DNA of 64,000 nucleotides from positions 60,716 to 124,715 of the forward strand of contig JAOAIJ010000029.1 of the NCBI GenBank assembly GCA_026414765.1, read 5' to 3'. Positions 34,804 to 44,783 of the stretch are shown piece after piece. The notes under the pieces are model-generated. The model did not search any database, was not told the origin of the DNA, and saw only the letters and a list, made by a program, of their open reading frames with translations. Source of the stretch: Clostridia bacterium. GTDB lineage: Bacteria; Bacillota; Clostridia; Acetivibrionales; DSM-27016. Position 1 is the stretch's first letter; every line of letters begins with the position of its first letter. A program made the position numbers and the translations under genes.

Positions 34804-37392
34804 TCATTTTATCAGTGAATGCAGTTCCTTAACAATTTCATCTTTCTTTCCAAGGATACCTCCCTGAAGGTCCAGTATCCGTTGTTTTGTTTCATTTATC
34901 AGTTTGTAAATCGATTCCTGCTTTTCATCATGCACTTCAGGAACCTTTATGGTTTCAAGAAGGTCGTAGCTAAGTGAATCTCTGATAGAACCTGTTGAAA
35001 GAACGTCTATATACAGCTTGTAAAAAGGGGATTTAAGCAGTTCAACTATGAATTCCGGCTTATATGCTTTTGAGCGGAATACAACGTATGCAGGACTGAC
35101 AAACCCTCCATCCAATTCCTCAGGTACTACTCCTATGCTTCCGACATTAACTCTATATGGGTTGTAGACTATATCGCCTTCCTTTACCTTTTTATATGAT
35201 TGCGTAAACTCTTCACCTTTTCTGTATTCATTGAAAATTACACCCTCATTATTTGTAACAGATAAAATAGGGTATTCCCTATCCATTTCGTCATCATTCT
35301 GAGGCCTGAATCTTTCGCGGCCTTCCTCAATTTTATTGCCTAGAGGTTCAAAGCTTTGCATCATAGGTTCGACTTTATATTTAAACACATAAAATGCAGG
35401 ATCCAATCGTGAGTGTGTATCACTCAGATTTACGACAAAAGAATTCTTTAGATTTCTTTGTGTTCCTCTTACTGTCTGGTCAATCCTATAAAAGGTTTTT
35501 TCAGAATAATAGCTTTCTGCGAACTCCATTAAATCCAGCTCAGGTATGGATATTGTTGATTGGTTTTGAAAATCCTCCAGTATCAGATCAAGATCTGTCT
35601 TTTCTCCATCTGTTACGATAGACCTGCCGCTTGGTTCAAACCCTACAAATTCAGCTGTAGCCATAAAAACCGGATAATCAAAATCTTTATCAGTCATTAA
35701 GATCTCTCTGATTTTTTCCTGTGGCAATCCATTTGTCTTATTTTCGTATAGTTCCTTTTTCTCTTCAGTAAATTTCTGCAGGTATAATACACAGGTTTTT
35801 ATCGTATCTACGCCTGACTGAACAAAAGTATGAGTTGGCAGTGAAACAATGGCCCTTATCTCTGCTTCACTGTGAATATAATCCCTTATATACTGATAAC
35901 TATCATTACTTAATAGACCCAGAGGCAGTACAATAAGCATTTTTCCACCGGGACGGAGAAGCTTGAGACCTTTCTCCAGAAATAGTATCTCGGTCTTTTG
36001 TGTAGCTCTTTTAGATATTTTGCTTCCGAGAAAATACCTTTTCAAAATGTCGGGTTCCTTTTCCTTGCTTCCAAACGGAGGATTTGCCAGTATTATTGTA
36101 CACCCTGAGTTTGGTATATCCTTGTCATATTCTTTTATTGAATACTCCTTACCGGTCTTGTCTTTTATATCCAGAGCGTTGCCTCTGGATATATTATTGC
36201 CGTCTCCCCACATAAGCATATTCATTTTGGCAGTTCTGGCTGCCCGGGGTTCGGCATCTATTCCATGAATCTGATATTTTCTAACGTCATCCAGGAGCTG
36301 GCCCTTTTTAGTACCCAGCCTTTGCAGTGTACCGTCAGGCAATTCGTCGATCAGCTTCTGAATGTGTTCAAAGGCCTTTATAAGAAAGCCACCTGAACCG
36401 CAGCTGAAATCAGCGACTACATCATATATTGATATTTCCGCCATGTTTACCATAAAGTTTACAACAGGGCGTGGTGTAAAGTACTGACCAAGTCCTTTTC
36501 CTCTTAACTGGGTAGGGAGGAACTCTTCAAAAGCACGGCCTTTTATGTCGGCATCGTCCTGCTTCATTTTAAAGTTCTGCATGTTTTTCAACACTTCTTT
36601 AAGTGTATCAACAGACAGATTTATCTTGATTTCACCCTCAAAGACATCGGGGAAAACTTGCTTAATTGATTCATTTATCTTATCATTTATATACTTTATT
36701 CCAACACCCAACTTTTCCAGCTCATTTAGCACTTCGATAGTGAGGACCGAATTACTGTCGCCCTTGCTCATCCGCTCTTCTTCGGCCGCTTTCAAAAACA
36801 GAAGCTTGCTCAGTTCATCAAAGCAAGTGGCTGGATCAAGCTTTTCGCGGTCTCTTATTATTGAGTGTATACTTCTGAAAAATCTTCTGAAATCCCTGAT
36901 TTTTTCCTGGTCGGGAAGCATAACAATATTTGGATTATCCGAAATGGAAGTCAGTATATCGGAATATGAGATAAGTCTTTTAAGCTTGTCCCAGTTATCC
37001 CTTTGAAGCTCTTCTACAGTACTTTCTATAATATTTATTCTTTTGTTTGATGAATAATAGCCTCTTAGAATAAAAGCCTTGCCGTTAGTAATGACGCTAA
37101 AGGGAGTCTGTAAGGCAAAGGCATAGGAATCAACCTGGTCTATGCCTGATTGAAGGGTTTCTGTCGGACGCTTTGCTTCAACCACTATAACGGGTTTGTT
37201 TCCATGATACGCGGCTAGATCAGCTTTTTTTACAAATCTTTCCCTGCCGTTATTAAACTCTACAGCGACATCCCAGTAAAGGTTTTTATTAGGATAACCC
37301 AGTATATCTTTAAAAAGGGGTTGTATAAGTTTTGCTTCTACATCTCTTTCAGAATTCAATGCATCTATTTCAAAACTGTTATTGTTAGACAT
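34804..37392 (-). CDS. Single-chain restriction-modification enzyme (HsdR-N nuclease, N6-adenine methylase, specificity domain)
   Basis: 862 aa from ATG 37392 (AAAGGAG 8 bp upstream). N-terminal HsdR-N-type nuclease domain with a PD-(D/E)xK pattern: Asp58 in KKADLAAY, and Glu72-x-Lys74 in VIVVEAKRP. Residues 160-590 are a type I HsdM-like methylase: QYFTPRPVVNFMV, motif I DFSCGSGGF (328-336), motif IV NPPF (437-440). The last 250 residues resemble an HsdS target-recognition half. No helicase motifs, so it should cut near its site like a type IIG enzyme rather than translocate. Alone, without hsdS or hsdR genes. Confidence 0.88.
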   Translation of the reverse strand: MSNNNSFEIDALNSERDVEAKLIQPLFKDILGYPNKNLYWDVAVEFNNGRERFVKKADLAAYHGNKPVIVVEAKRPTETLQSGIDQVDSYAFALQTPFSVITNGKAFILRGYYSSNKRINIIESTVEELQRDNWDKLKRLISYSDILTSISDNPNIVMLPDQEKIRDFRRFFRSIHSIIRDREKLDPATCFDELSKLLFLKAAEEERMSKGDSNSVLTIEVLNELEKLGVGIKYINDKINESIKQVFPDVFEGEIKINLSVDTLKEVLKNMQNFKMKQDDADIKGRAFEEFLPTQLRGKGLGQYFTPRPVVNFMVNMAEISIYDVVADFSCGSGGFLIKAFEHIQKLIDELPDGTLQRLGTKKGQLLDDVRKYQIHGIDAEPRAARTAKMNMLMWGDGNNISRGNALDIKDKTGKEYSIKEYDKDIPNSGCTIILANPPFGSKEKEPDILKRYFLGSKISKRATQKTEILFLEKGLKLLRPGGKMLIVLPLGLLSNDSYQYIRDYIHSEAEIRAIVSLPTHTFVQSGVDTIKTCVLYLQKFTEEKKELYENKTNGLPQEKIREILMTDKDFDYPVFMATAEFVGFEPSGRSIVTDGEKTDLDLILEDFQNQSTISIPELDLMEFAESYYSEKTFYRIDQTVRGTQRNLKNSFVVNLSDTHSRLDPAFYVFKYKVEPMMQSFEPLGNKIEEGRERFRPQNDDEMDREYPILSVTNNEGVIFNEYRKGEEFTQSYKKVKEGDIVYNPYRVNVGSIGVVPEELDGGFVSPAYVVFRSKAYKPEFIVELLKSPFYKLYIDVLSTGSIRDSLSYDLLETIKVPEVHDEKQESIYKLINETKQRILDLQGGILGKKDEIVKELHSLIK

Positions 37393-37501
37393 TAGAAATA
37401 CTCCTTTAAATCTAAACTTATAAAGATATTTTATCAAAGCTGCAGGCATTTACAATATAAAACTGCTGAGGATCCCCATGCATATCTCAAAGCCCTTAGA
37501 T

Positions 37502-38074
37502 TCATTTGCCGGGGTCATTATTGTATTTTGCATTTAGGGATATACGCGCTACAACTATTTTCAGATGCTTAATGAAATCCTTGTCTTTAGTTGCTATCTT
37601 TAATCCAATCCTGTAGCTGTCTTCCATGAAAATACTATAAATTACCTGACACTTAATAGTATATTGCAGATGATCGAGCTGCATATCAAATTCAAGAACA
37701 GATCCGACGCCCAATTCGTGGCTGCATACAGCCCCCATGCCTGCCATTGAGATATCGGATAATGTAATAAGCATAGGCTTGTTAAGAGTGATCGGCTCGT
37801 CATATACATTATTACTTATTTTTTTACATTCTATGTGCTGGATATATCTAACCCTGACAAACATCCTTTTTTCAGCGAGATATTGTTCATCAAGCTTTTT
37901 GGCCAGTAAGGAGTCGTTTCCCCATACTTGCTCATCGTAATAATTTTGTTCGGGTTTTTGGTCAGATTCGACTGGTGCAATGGGAGTGTTATTAAAGTCA
38001 TCTTTATGAGTCCGTTGGGTTTTGTCATCTTTATTTTTTTTACCTATTCCAATAGTAATCTTATTATCCGGCAT
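37502..38074 (-). CDS. PilZ-domain protein, putative c-di-GMP effector
   Basis: 190 aa from ATG 38074. A polar N-terminal segment (about 1-75) precedes a PilZ domain: the RxxxR-like KRMFVRVRY and the D-x-S-x-x-G element DISMAGMGA, the two motifs that hold c-di-GMP. The first motif is slightly atypical. The N-terminal part may be a YcgR-like addition too short to classify. Standing alone; effector output unknown. Confidence 0.8.
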   Translation of the reverse strand: MPDNKITIGIGKKNKDDKTQRTHKDDFNNTPIAPVESDQKPEQNYYDEQVWGNDSLLAKKLDEQYLAEKRMFVRVRYIQHIECKKISNNVYDEPITLNKPMLITLSDISMAGMGAVCSHELGVGSVLEFDMQLDHLQYTIKCQVIYSIFMEDSYRIGLKIATKDKDFIKHLKIVVARISLNAKYNNDPGK

Positions 38075-38317
38075 AAAACCCCTCGACATAATCTGACGTA
38101 CTATAATGATAACATAAATATGGGGGAGTTGAAATGAAAAAGTTATACTCAAATAGCAGGCAGAGAGATATATACCTGCCTGTTTCGTATTTTTGAAAAT
38201 ATACATAAGATAAAGGCACGGATACTGCTGCTGCACAATATAAATATAGTAGAATAGAATGCTGATCTGTCAGGGTACTGCTGCAGATTAGTATTGCATG
38301 TAAAGGGGCAAGATATT

Positions 38318-40354
38318 ATGAACATTGATTTCCACTATTATGGTACATATACGGCTGCAAGGCTTGCTGGTTATGATTTCCGTACTGCCCAGTCTATTGC
38401 TTATGCAGCACAGTATGTAGATGATTCAAGCATGGAAGTGTTAAAGGATGACTACGGCAAATACTATATACCTGATTTCAAGCCGACGCCGACAGTTCAG
38501 ACTAATAAGGAACTATTTGAATCCAATTTCAGCTGGTCGGAGGAGAATTTAAACGAGACTGCAAGAGTATGGTCTTGTTTTCACTTTTTACCCGGAAACT
38601 ATGAATCAAACGCAAAAATAGCTTATACAGGATCAAAGCAGCACAAAGGCAACTCTGATTATTGGGAATATGACGGCGAATCCTCTGAGCAGTTCAAGCT
38701 GCTCTGTCTTCCTAACAGTCAATTGGTCAAGAAAATGATCAATGATATTATAGATAATCACAAAGGCAAAGACTATGAAATGCATTTGGCAGGGTTGAGG
38801 ATGCATGTGTTGGCAGACACATGGGCACACATGTACTATGCCGGGATACCTGCATGGTTTATAAATAATGCAGGAGATAAGGTATATGATATTTCTAATG
38901 GCAGGATAGAAGTGAAATGGCGACGTATCTGGCCTTTAACAGATATTTTCAGCGGTGAGGAAGCAACACCGGATGCACTTGCATATAACTCCTATGTATA
39001 TCTCGGACACGGGCGTATGGGGCATTTGCCGGATTACCCCTGGATAAAGTATGAGTATTCTCCCCAGTGGGCAGGCGGCAGTATAATAAAAGATAACCCC
39101 ACCTCTTTCATGCTGGCATTTAAGCAGATGGTTGCGGCACTGCGCTGTATCAGGGAGAGAAGGAGCTTCGATATTAATGTATATGAAAATATAGGGCAGC
39201 AAAATGAAGCAATAATAAATGGAATAATAAATACTAAAACTAATGATCAACGTGCTGTGTGGAAAAATAACATCGGGAAGATCAAAACAAACAATATATC
39301 CCTTGAGGTGCCGGAGGAATATGATGCAAATAATTGGCTGAATACAATGAAAGGCGCTGGGGACCGGAGGAATACAGATTATTACCGTTTTAATTTCTCT
39401 GCTTTATTTCATATGAACTTTATAAATAGCAATCTTAGAGGGAGTCATATTTTCATAGATGAGATTCCGGCAGAAAATATAGTAAAAGTAAAAATAAGAA
39501 ATGTAAATGGTTCTTATATAGGGCCTGTGGAGAATTGGGGACAGTATTCCCCCAAAATGGGCAGTAACGGCATAGAACTGAATATAGTAAAGCCTAACAG
39601 CAAGCCTCTGGAATCTGGAGATATTGTAAAAATAAGGACCAACGAAGAAAAAGCAAGAGGATATAATTATCTTGGAGCATGGGCGACAAAAGCACTTTAC
39701 TATTACTCGAAGGACTATACAATGAATAAGCAGAGATGGAGACTTGAAAAGGTGGGGGGCTCTGTAGGACAGGAGATAAAGTCAGGGGACCTTGTAAAGA
39801 TAACAAACCGGTTCTACCTGAACATGCCTTATATGATCCCATACAGATGGCTTGGGTATGGTGATTATCTGACAACTACAGGAAATAGTCAGGAAAGCAA
39901 TGCATTGTGGCATCTAGAGTTTGGTTCTGAACAGTACTACAATATCGTTGCCAAGTATAGCGGTAAAGTGCTGGATGTATACGACGGCAGCATGGATGAT
40001 GAGGCCAAAATCATACAGTATCATGGTACTGGAGGGGACAATCAGAAGTTTAAGCTTGTGCCAAGCGTGGATGGATATTATCAGATACAAGCCAAACACA
40101 GCGGCAGGGTGCTGGATGTATACGGCGGAAGTATGGATGACGAAGCTCAGATCATACAGTATCATAACACAGGGGGAGACAATCAGAAGTTCAAGCTTGT
40201 GCCAAGCGGGGGTGGATATTATCAGATACAAGCCAAGCACAGCGGCAAGGTACTGGATGTATATGGCGGCAGCATGGATGATGAGGCCAAAATCATACAG
40301 TATCACAGTACTGGAGGGGACAATCAGAAGTTTAAGTTTGTACCTGTGAATTGA
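38318..40354 (+). CDS. Zinc-phospholipase-C-like protein with ricin-type lectin repeats
   Basis: 678 aa from ATG 38318. Residues 1-370 match the DUF6765/zinc-dependent PLC-like family: IDFHYYGTYTAARLAGYDF, AAQYVDD and GLRMHVLADTWAHMYYAG carry His/Asp ligands typical of such metal sites. The C-terminal part ends with three near-identical 47-residue ricin B-type repeats (SGKVLDVYGGSMDDEAKIIQ, then DNQKFKLVP), together one beta-trefoil carbohydrate-binding module. No signal peptide or TM is seen, so export by a non-Sec route or release by lysis would be needed to meet a glycan or lipid target. Confidence 0.78.
   Translation: MNIDFHYYGTYTAARLAGYDFRTAQSIAYAAQYVDDSSMEVLKDDYGKYYIPDFKPTPTVQTNKELFESNFSWSEENLNETARVWSCFHFLPGNYESNAKIAYTGSKQHKGNSDYWEYDGESSEQFKLLCLPNSQLVKKMINDIIDNHKGKDYEMHLAGLRMHVLADTWAHMYYAGIPAWFINNAGDKVYDISNGRIEVKWRRIWPLTDIFSGEEATPDALAYNSYVYLGHGRMGHLPDYPWIKYEYSPQWAGGSIIKDNPTSFMLAFKQMVAALRCIRERRSFDINVYENIGQQNEAIINGIINTKTNDQRAVWKNNIGKIKTNNISLEVPEEYDANNWLNTMKGAGDRRNTDYYRFNFSALFHMNFINSNLRGSHIFIDEIPAENIVKVKIRNVNGSYIGPVENWGQYSPKMGSNGIELNIVKPNSKPLESGDIVKIRTNEEKARGYNYLGAWATKALYYYSKDYTMNKQRWRLEKVGGSVGQEIKSGDLVKITNRFYLNMPYMIPYRWLGYGDYLTTTGNSQESNALWHLEFGSEQYYNIVAKYSGKVLDVYDGSMDDEAKIIQYHGTGGDNQKFKLVPSVDGYYQIQAKHSGRVLDVYGGSMDDEAQIIQYHNTGGDNQKFKLVPSGGGYYQIQAKHSGKVLDVYGGSMDDEAKIIQYHSTGGDNQKFKFVPVN
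39944..40351 (+). repeat. Three 141-bp direct repeats coding for ricin-type units
   Basis: Units start at about 39944, 40085 and 40226. Units 2 and 3 are almost identical over their length, unit 1 slightly less. High nucleotide identity indicates recent duplication or gene conversion. Confidence 0.85.
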
Positions 40355-40367
40355 TGACGATGGAATG

Positions 40368-40403
40368 GGGGCTTTGGGAATCAACTCAAAGTCCCTTTAG
40401 TTT
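40368..40403 (+). terminator. Terminator after the lectin-repeat gene
   Basis: GGGGCTTTG/CAAAGTCCC (40368-40376 with 40387-40395, one G-T pair) followed by TTTAGTTT. Confidence 0.6.
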
Positions 40404-40618
40404 CAAAACCTTTCGACAGATTACCTGTCTTATGACTTAGTATTGCTAGAGGGGCATTATAATTTGTCTGTTTTGATATGGAAATATTGTGCTATTCCCT
40501 CAATAATAGCAGGATTGTCTTCACCAAACATTTTCAACAACTTTTTCAATGATGCATTTCCCTGACTTTGGAAGACCATTTTGTGCATTATGGCTCTCAT
40601 ACCGGGTTTGGAGCTAAT

Positions 40619-41539
40619 TCAATCAAACTTCGGAACTGATTTTTTAAAATTGATAAAGCCTACACCCATGGAAATGGTCAAATCTCCGTATTTTTCCTGA
40701 CCTTTGCTATTTGTTCTTGCCTTTGCACATATATAATCAAAAACTTCTTTAAATACCAGCATTTCACGGGGGTTCTCACTATCTAAAGCTTCCTGATACT
40801 TGTTCATGTATTTTCTAAAACCCTTATAGTCATTTCTTACTTGCAGCGCAACTTTGAATAGGTCATCAGTACTTGAAGAACTTTCAATTATTTCAACTGC
40901 TAGTGGGGGTAAAACTATCTGTGTTGTTCTAATCTTGAGCCTTTGTCTTACTTCCTCGAATAAGTTAACTCTTGTCTGCCTTATGAACTCCATGGTACTT
41001 TCTACTGCATCTGGCCGCGAAGGCATAAATGTGGTCTGTTCAAGCAGATGCCTTCTGGACGGGTGTGGAGAATAAGGAGCATTAATCATACTGCTCCTTG
41101 CTATATTACCTGCTGTTCCCCAGAGTATTTGTGAAAGAAAATGGTGCGCTGTTCTTTTTTCCCTGTCCCAGGACTCCTCGTTTTCTTTATGAGCTTGTTC
41201 AAGACTTTTTGTAGAGCATAGATCGTTAGCCACAAATTTTCTTATATCAAGGAATCTATCATCTTTTGTATTGAATTTTTGTATAGATAATATATTTTTA
41301 TCTTCTAACCTTAACAGAGGGAGATATGTATTTTCCCACGCATAAGCAAATTGTTCATCTACTACTAGAATGTCTCTTGTCACGATATCCGCCAAAAAAT
41401 TCAGTAAGCATTCAATTTGAATAGCGGCAGCTGGAATTGATTCATATGAATGACTGCCGGAATCTCTGGAAAGTCCATGTCTCATAGCATGCGAAACATC
41501 CTGAAGAAGCCAATTATCTAAGAGTAATTGACATGTCAT
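40619..41539 (-). CDS. Unknown protein; reading frame continues 53 codons past an in-frame TGA
   Basis: 306 aa, no recognised family, no signal peptide. Helical, with conserved-looking His/Arg/Trp patches (ESWDREKRTAHHFLSQILWG) and a C-terminus GVGFINFKKSVPKFD. The TGA at 40619-40621 is followed in the same frame by 53 sense codons (ISSKPGMRAIMHKMVFQSQG... to TAA at 40457) with protein-like composition. No ribosome site precedes the inner ATG. So the gene may be a nonsense mutant of a longer protein (359 residues or so), or the tail a separate short ORF. Confidence 0.6.
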   Translation of the reverse strand: MTCQLLLDNWLLQDVSHAMRHGLSRDSGSHSYESIPAAAIQIECLLNFLADIVTRDILVVDEQFAYAWENTYLPLLRLEDKNILSIQKFNTKDDRFLDIRKFVANDLCSTKSLEQAHKENEESWDREKRTAHHFLSQILWGTAGNIARSSMINAPYSPHPSRRHLLEQTTFMPSRPDAVESTMEFIRQTRVNLFEEVRQRLKIRTTQIVLPPLAVEIIESSSSTDDLFKVALQVRNDYKGFRKYMNKYQEALDSENPREMLVFKEVFDYICAKARTNSKGQEKYGDLTISMGVGFINFKKSVPKFD

Positions 41540-41709
41540 AATTAATCTCCCATCAACAAAATACTGTAATCACCGAACCGGTTTCCTAATGTAATTGTTT
41601 CCTCTGAACCACTTATAATCAAAATATTAGAGATTACTGCCAATTCCGACTTGACTTAATGATTCTGAAATCTCATTTTGCACTTTTCATCAAAGAATTT
41701 TCATAAAAT

Positions 41710-42510
41710 TCAGTTGCCTATATTGAGCAACCTCATAATATTTCCGCCTAACACCATACTAGCAACCTCATCATTTGGACTTACCATTTCAACCATTTGT
41801 CTCGTAAGCAATGGATTACCGTAAGGAGCATCCGAACTGAAAAGAGTTCGTTCAGGAAGCTCTCTTATCGCCAATTTAGGGGCTATAGTAGTAAAGGAAG
41901 CAGATAAATCAAGATATATATTTTTTTGTTCCTTGGCAAACTTAATTGTGTCAAGCCAGTTTACTCCTCCCATATGCCCTAATATTACCGGGATATCCGG
42001 GAATTTAGCTGTGAGGTCAGCAATATCTTTTATATCTGCCAAGGTTAACGGATGAAAGGTGTGTATCCAAACTGGAATTTTGCTTAGCTCCATTAATGCT
42101 TTAAAGACTGTTTCAAGTAATTTTACTGTACCGGTCCCTAACGAAAACTCACCAATACCTAAAAACCCATTGGAAATAATATTTTTTTCAATCCAGGCGC
42201 AGGTTTCTTCAAATGTCAATAGTAGGGGTACTAGCCCAAACCCAAGAAACTTATCCGGATATTTTTTTATAGTATTACGTAGTTCATATGTTGAACTATA
42301 GATATTCCTTATTCTTTCCTCTAATGTGCATTTGCCAGACAAAATATTGAATAACACTCTTATTTCATCCTCAAAACTGGCTAAATCATTAGCTTTTTCG
42401 GGATGTGGAGTAGTTGAAAACAGTATGGTTCTATCTACTCCGGCTTTCTCCATCATAAATAACTGATTTTCTATCGGGAGCACCACATGAGCATGGCTGT
42501 CAATTATCAT
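41710..42510 (-). CDS. Amidohydrolase-2 family metal-dependent hydrolase
   Basis: 266 aa from ATG 42510. TIM-barrel amidohydrolase_2 pattern: DSHAH at the first strand, WIHTFHP, ILGHMGGVNW and FSSDAPYGNP carrying the usual metal or catalytic His/Asp residues. The family includes decarboxylases (ACMSD-like) and lactonases; substrate unknown. Divergent from an HxlR regulator across 150 bp, which is a common regulator-target layout. Confidence 0.85.
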   Translation of the reverse strand: MIIDSHAHVVLPIENQLFMMEKAGVDRTILFSTTPHPEKANDLASFEDEIRVLFNILSGKCTLEERIRNIYSSTYELRNTIKKYPDKFLGFGLVPLLLTFEETCAWIEKNIISNGFLGIGEFSLGTGTVKLLETVFKALMELSKIPVWIHTFHPLTLADIKDIADLTAKFPDIPVILGHMGGVNWLDTIKFAKEQKNIYLDLSASFTTIAPKLAIRELPERTLFSSDAPYGNPLLTRQMVEMVSPNDEVASMVLGGNIMRLLNIGN

Positions 42511-42660
42511 TTTTAACACATCCTATCCAGTAATCTAATGTTTTTTATATTGAAAAGGATAGCACTAATTATGCTGAGCTTAAAGAACGCACAAATTTGA
42601 AATAGAGTATAATAAATGATACTATAAAAAAAGAATTATTAAGATTAGGAGAGTTCGGTG

Positions 42661-43002
42661 ATGGCAAAAGCGGTAAATTCAACAACAGGATGTCCTATGG
42701 ATATTGCTGTCAATATACTTAGCGGAAAATGGAAAATATCTATACTTTGGCACTTAACACAAGGAACAGCCAGATTTAATAAATTACAACGACAATTACA
42801 CAACATTACGCAAAAGACACTAACGCTTCAATTGAGAGAATTAGAAAAGGACGGTATGATTTATAGAAAAGTTTATCCTGAGGTTCCGCCCAAAGTTGAA
42901 TATGGACTTACCGAACTAGGTGAAAGTATGAAGCCTATCCTACGTTCAATGTGTGAATGGGGGAAGAATTATCAAAAAAATTATAACCCAGGCTGTGATT
43001 AG
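42661..43002 (+). CDS. HxlR-family transcriptional regulator
   Basis: 113 aa. Winged helix with the family features: Cys near the N-terminus (TTGCPMDIAVNILSGKWKIS), then FNKLQRQLHNITQKTLTLQL and PPKVEYGLTELGESMKPIL. The N-terminal Cys can act as a redox or electrophile sensor in YodB/HypR-type members. RBS AGGAG 9 bp before ATG 42661; a GTG at 42658 is possible. Divergent from the amidohydrolase gene. Confidence 0.9.
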   Translation: MAKAVNSTTGCPMDIAVNILSGKWKISILWHLTQGTARFNKLQRQLHNITQKTLTLQLRELEKDGMIYRKVYPEVPPKVEYGLTELGESMKPILRSMCEWGKNYQKNYNPGCD

Positions 43003-43062
43003 ATAATGACAAAAAAGATATCAAGCAATATGTTTTTTTGTAAATAGAACAGATACATATAA

Positions 43063-43185
43063 AAAGGGCTTCAGGTAGAATGCTCCGGTGCCGGGCTCCT
43101 ACACTTGCTACTAAACGGCCGTTCAGGTCATTTTACAATACGCTCGTGCCCTTCCGGGTTCGAGTCCCTGGTCTGATTGGCATAA
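43063..43185 (+). other. tRNA-like remnant
   Basis: GTGCCCTTCCGGGTTCGAGTCCC has the shape of a variable-arm end and T-loop of a plus-strand tRNA, followed by GGCATAAAAAAAGTAC. I cannot fold a complete cloverleaf: the acceptor and T-stems mismatch. Probably a decayed tRNA 3' end left by an integration event. The remainder of 43003-43330 shows no gene. Confidence 0.35.
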
Positions 43186-43330
43186 AAAAAGTACTTACAC
43201 CAGCACCATCAACAGCTGCTATGATATAATTATAGTACCAAGCTTTAATTCAGGTGGTGCTAAATATGAAGTATATATTATGGGAGTGACCCGTTGGGGC
43301 TTATAAACAAATATTCTATTTGTAAATTTG

Positions 43331-44023
43331 CTATTCATATCCAAAGAAAAAATAGTACCAAGAGTCAATAATATGGTAGTATCCATGATTTCTATTTTGA
43401 AAGTTCTCTCCTTTATCATTTTTTATGTATGCAACACCCTCATCATATCCATATGCTTTATCTACAGGGTGCAATAAAAAATCAACTTGGTTTTCCATTT
43501 TACTTATCTTTTGATAGTTTAATTTGTTGAAAATTCTTTCTAGCTTCCCTTTAACCAACTTATTCTCAATTAGAAGAACTTTCTCAACATGGTTCTCATC
43601 AGATAGCACAGTTTTTATTTGCTCATTTTCAACGTAACAGACAATATCGCCTGGCTGATTAGTAAAATACTCAGCAACTATCTTAAAGTCACTGATATTG
43701 TTTTTAAAAGTTTTTTTTATTTCGTCCTGGGTTATGTTTAGGTTTAAAAAGGTATTCAGTGAAAAAATTATGACATTAGAAAATAATAATCCCCATGTAG
43801 AAAAAATAATGATTCTTTCAAAATCAAAATCAGTTCTCTTCTTTGATAATTTTTTTATTACCAGACTATGTATAAAAATTATAGCTACAGAAACTAGAAA
43901 TCCTGGTAATGCTATTAATAGTAAGGTTTCAGCTATATAATCCTTAATACCTATTAAGTTTAAGAGGATAACAGACTCTACAGATAATATAAAAGACAAT
44001 ACTGCTAGAATATATTTATACAT
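43331..44023 (-). CDS. Membrane protein of unknown function
   Basis: 230 aa from ATG 44023 (AAGGTGGA upstream). Three predicted TM helices (about 2-22, 34-56, 78-98) followed by a soluble C-terminal domain (about 105-230) rich in Lys/Asn. No family recognised. AT-rich codon use and its place in a gene-poor stretch with decayed fragments fit acquired DNA. Confidence 0.6.
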   Translation of the reverse strand: MYKYILAVLSFILSVESVILLNLIGIKDYIAETLLLIALPGFLVSVAIIFIHSLVIKKLSKKRTDFDFERIIIFSTWGLLFSNVIIFSLNTFLNLNITQDEIKKTFKNNISDFKIVAEYFTNQPGDIVCYVENEQIKTVLSDENHVEKVLLIENKLVKGKLERIFNKLNYQKISKMENQVDFLLHPVDKAYGYDEGVAYIKNDKGENFQNRNHGYYHIIDSWYYFFFGYE

Positions 44024-44383
44024 ACTTTCCACCTTAATATTTTTGTAAATATCATTCTCCTTACTACAGATTGAGTGACTTCATAGCATTGCTTAATGAG
44101 CTTTGATAGGGAACATATTATTTGGATGCAATCTGTCGTAGGACTTGTTCCTAATTAGCTAATACATAGGATTAATAGCAATCTCCGCATCAAGTTCGGA
44201 TAAAAATGCTATTAGTCCTTTACTTACAAGTGTATTCATTCTACTTCATCATTTATAGAAATTATATAGAATATAGCAGGTATTTACAACAATCTACATA
44301 TAAATGAAGCTCACCTAATAGTCTCTAGTAATCATACAAAAGGTACTCTTTTGAAGTGATTTTCATTGAATAAATGCTACTTT
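44024..44383. other. Gene-free stretch
   Basis: Only short broken frames. On the minus strand a 26-codon frame (NTLVSKGLIAFLSELDAEIA) looks like a decayed fragment. No promoter or RNA recognised. Confidence 0.4.
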
Positions 44384-44533
44384 GTGGTCAACAATGGGGA
44401 AATATGGATTGAAATAGGCTATATAGACGGTAAAGCAACAGGGGGACGCACTTGGATAATGCCTAATAAAATATCTATAGAAAACTCCAGACTTTTATCT
44501 TTGTCCATATTTGAAACTGATAAAGAAGAATAA
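44384..44533 (+). pseudogene. C-terminal coding fragment, unknown
   Basis: A 49-codon open frame with protein-like residues (NNGEIWIEIGYIDGKATGGR, then WIMPNKISIENSRLLSLSIF) ending in TAA, but with no ribosome site and no upstream continuation. Probably the tail of a lost gene. Confidence 0.3.
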
Positions 44534-44783
44534 ACTAAAGCCCCTTGGAAAGTTGATAATAATGTCAGTACACTTAACGGGAAGAACGTTAAGAAATCTG
44601 TAGCCGTGGATTTAGAGGAAAATAGTAAAGGTATATTTTATTTAGACAAAGCAACTGGACTACCAATGTAATGGGATAACGAAGCGAGTAGCATTGTAAT
44701 TTTGGTGTCTGTTCATAATGACATTCACCTGGTTCATACAGTACCAAGGAACACATGCAGTTGTCGAGCTGGCAGCAGGACTA

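Noticed and set aside
39914..40384. Long antisense frame opposite the ricin-type repeats
   Set aside because: It is a by-product of the repeated coding sequence on the other strand.
40457..40621. Selenocysteine at the in-frame TGA
   Set aside because: No SECIS-like stem directly after the TGA was evident and the protein is not of a known selenoprotein family.
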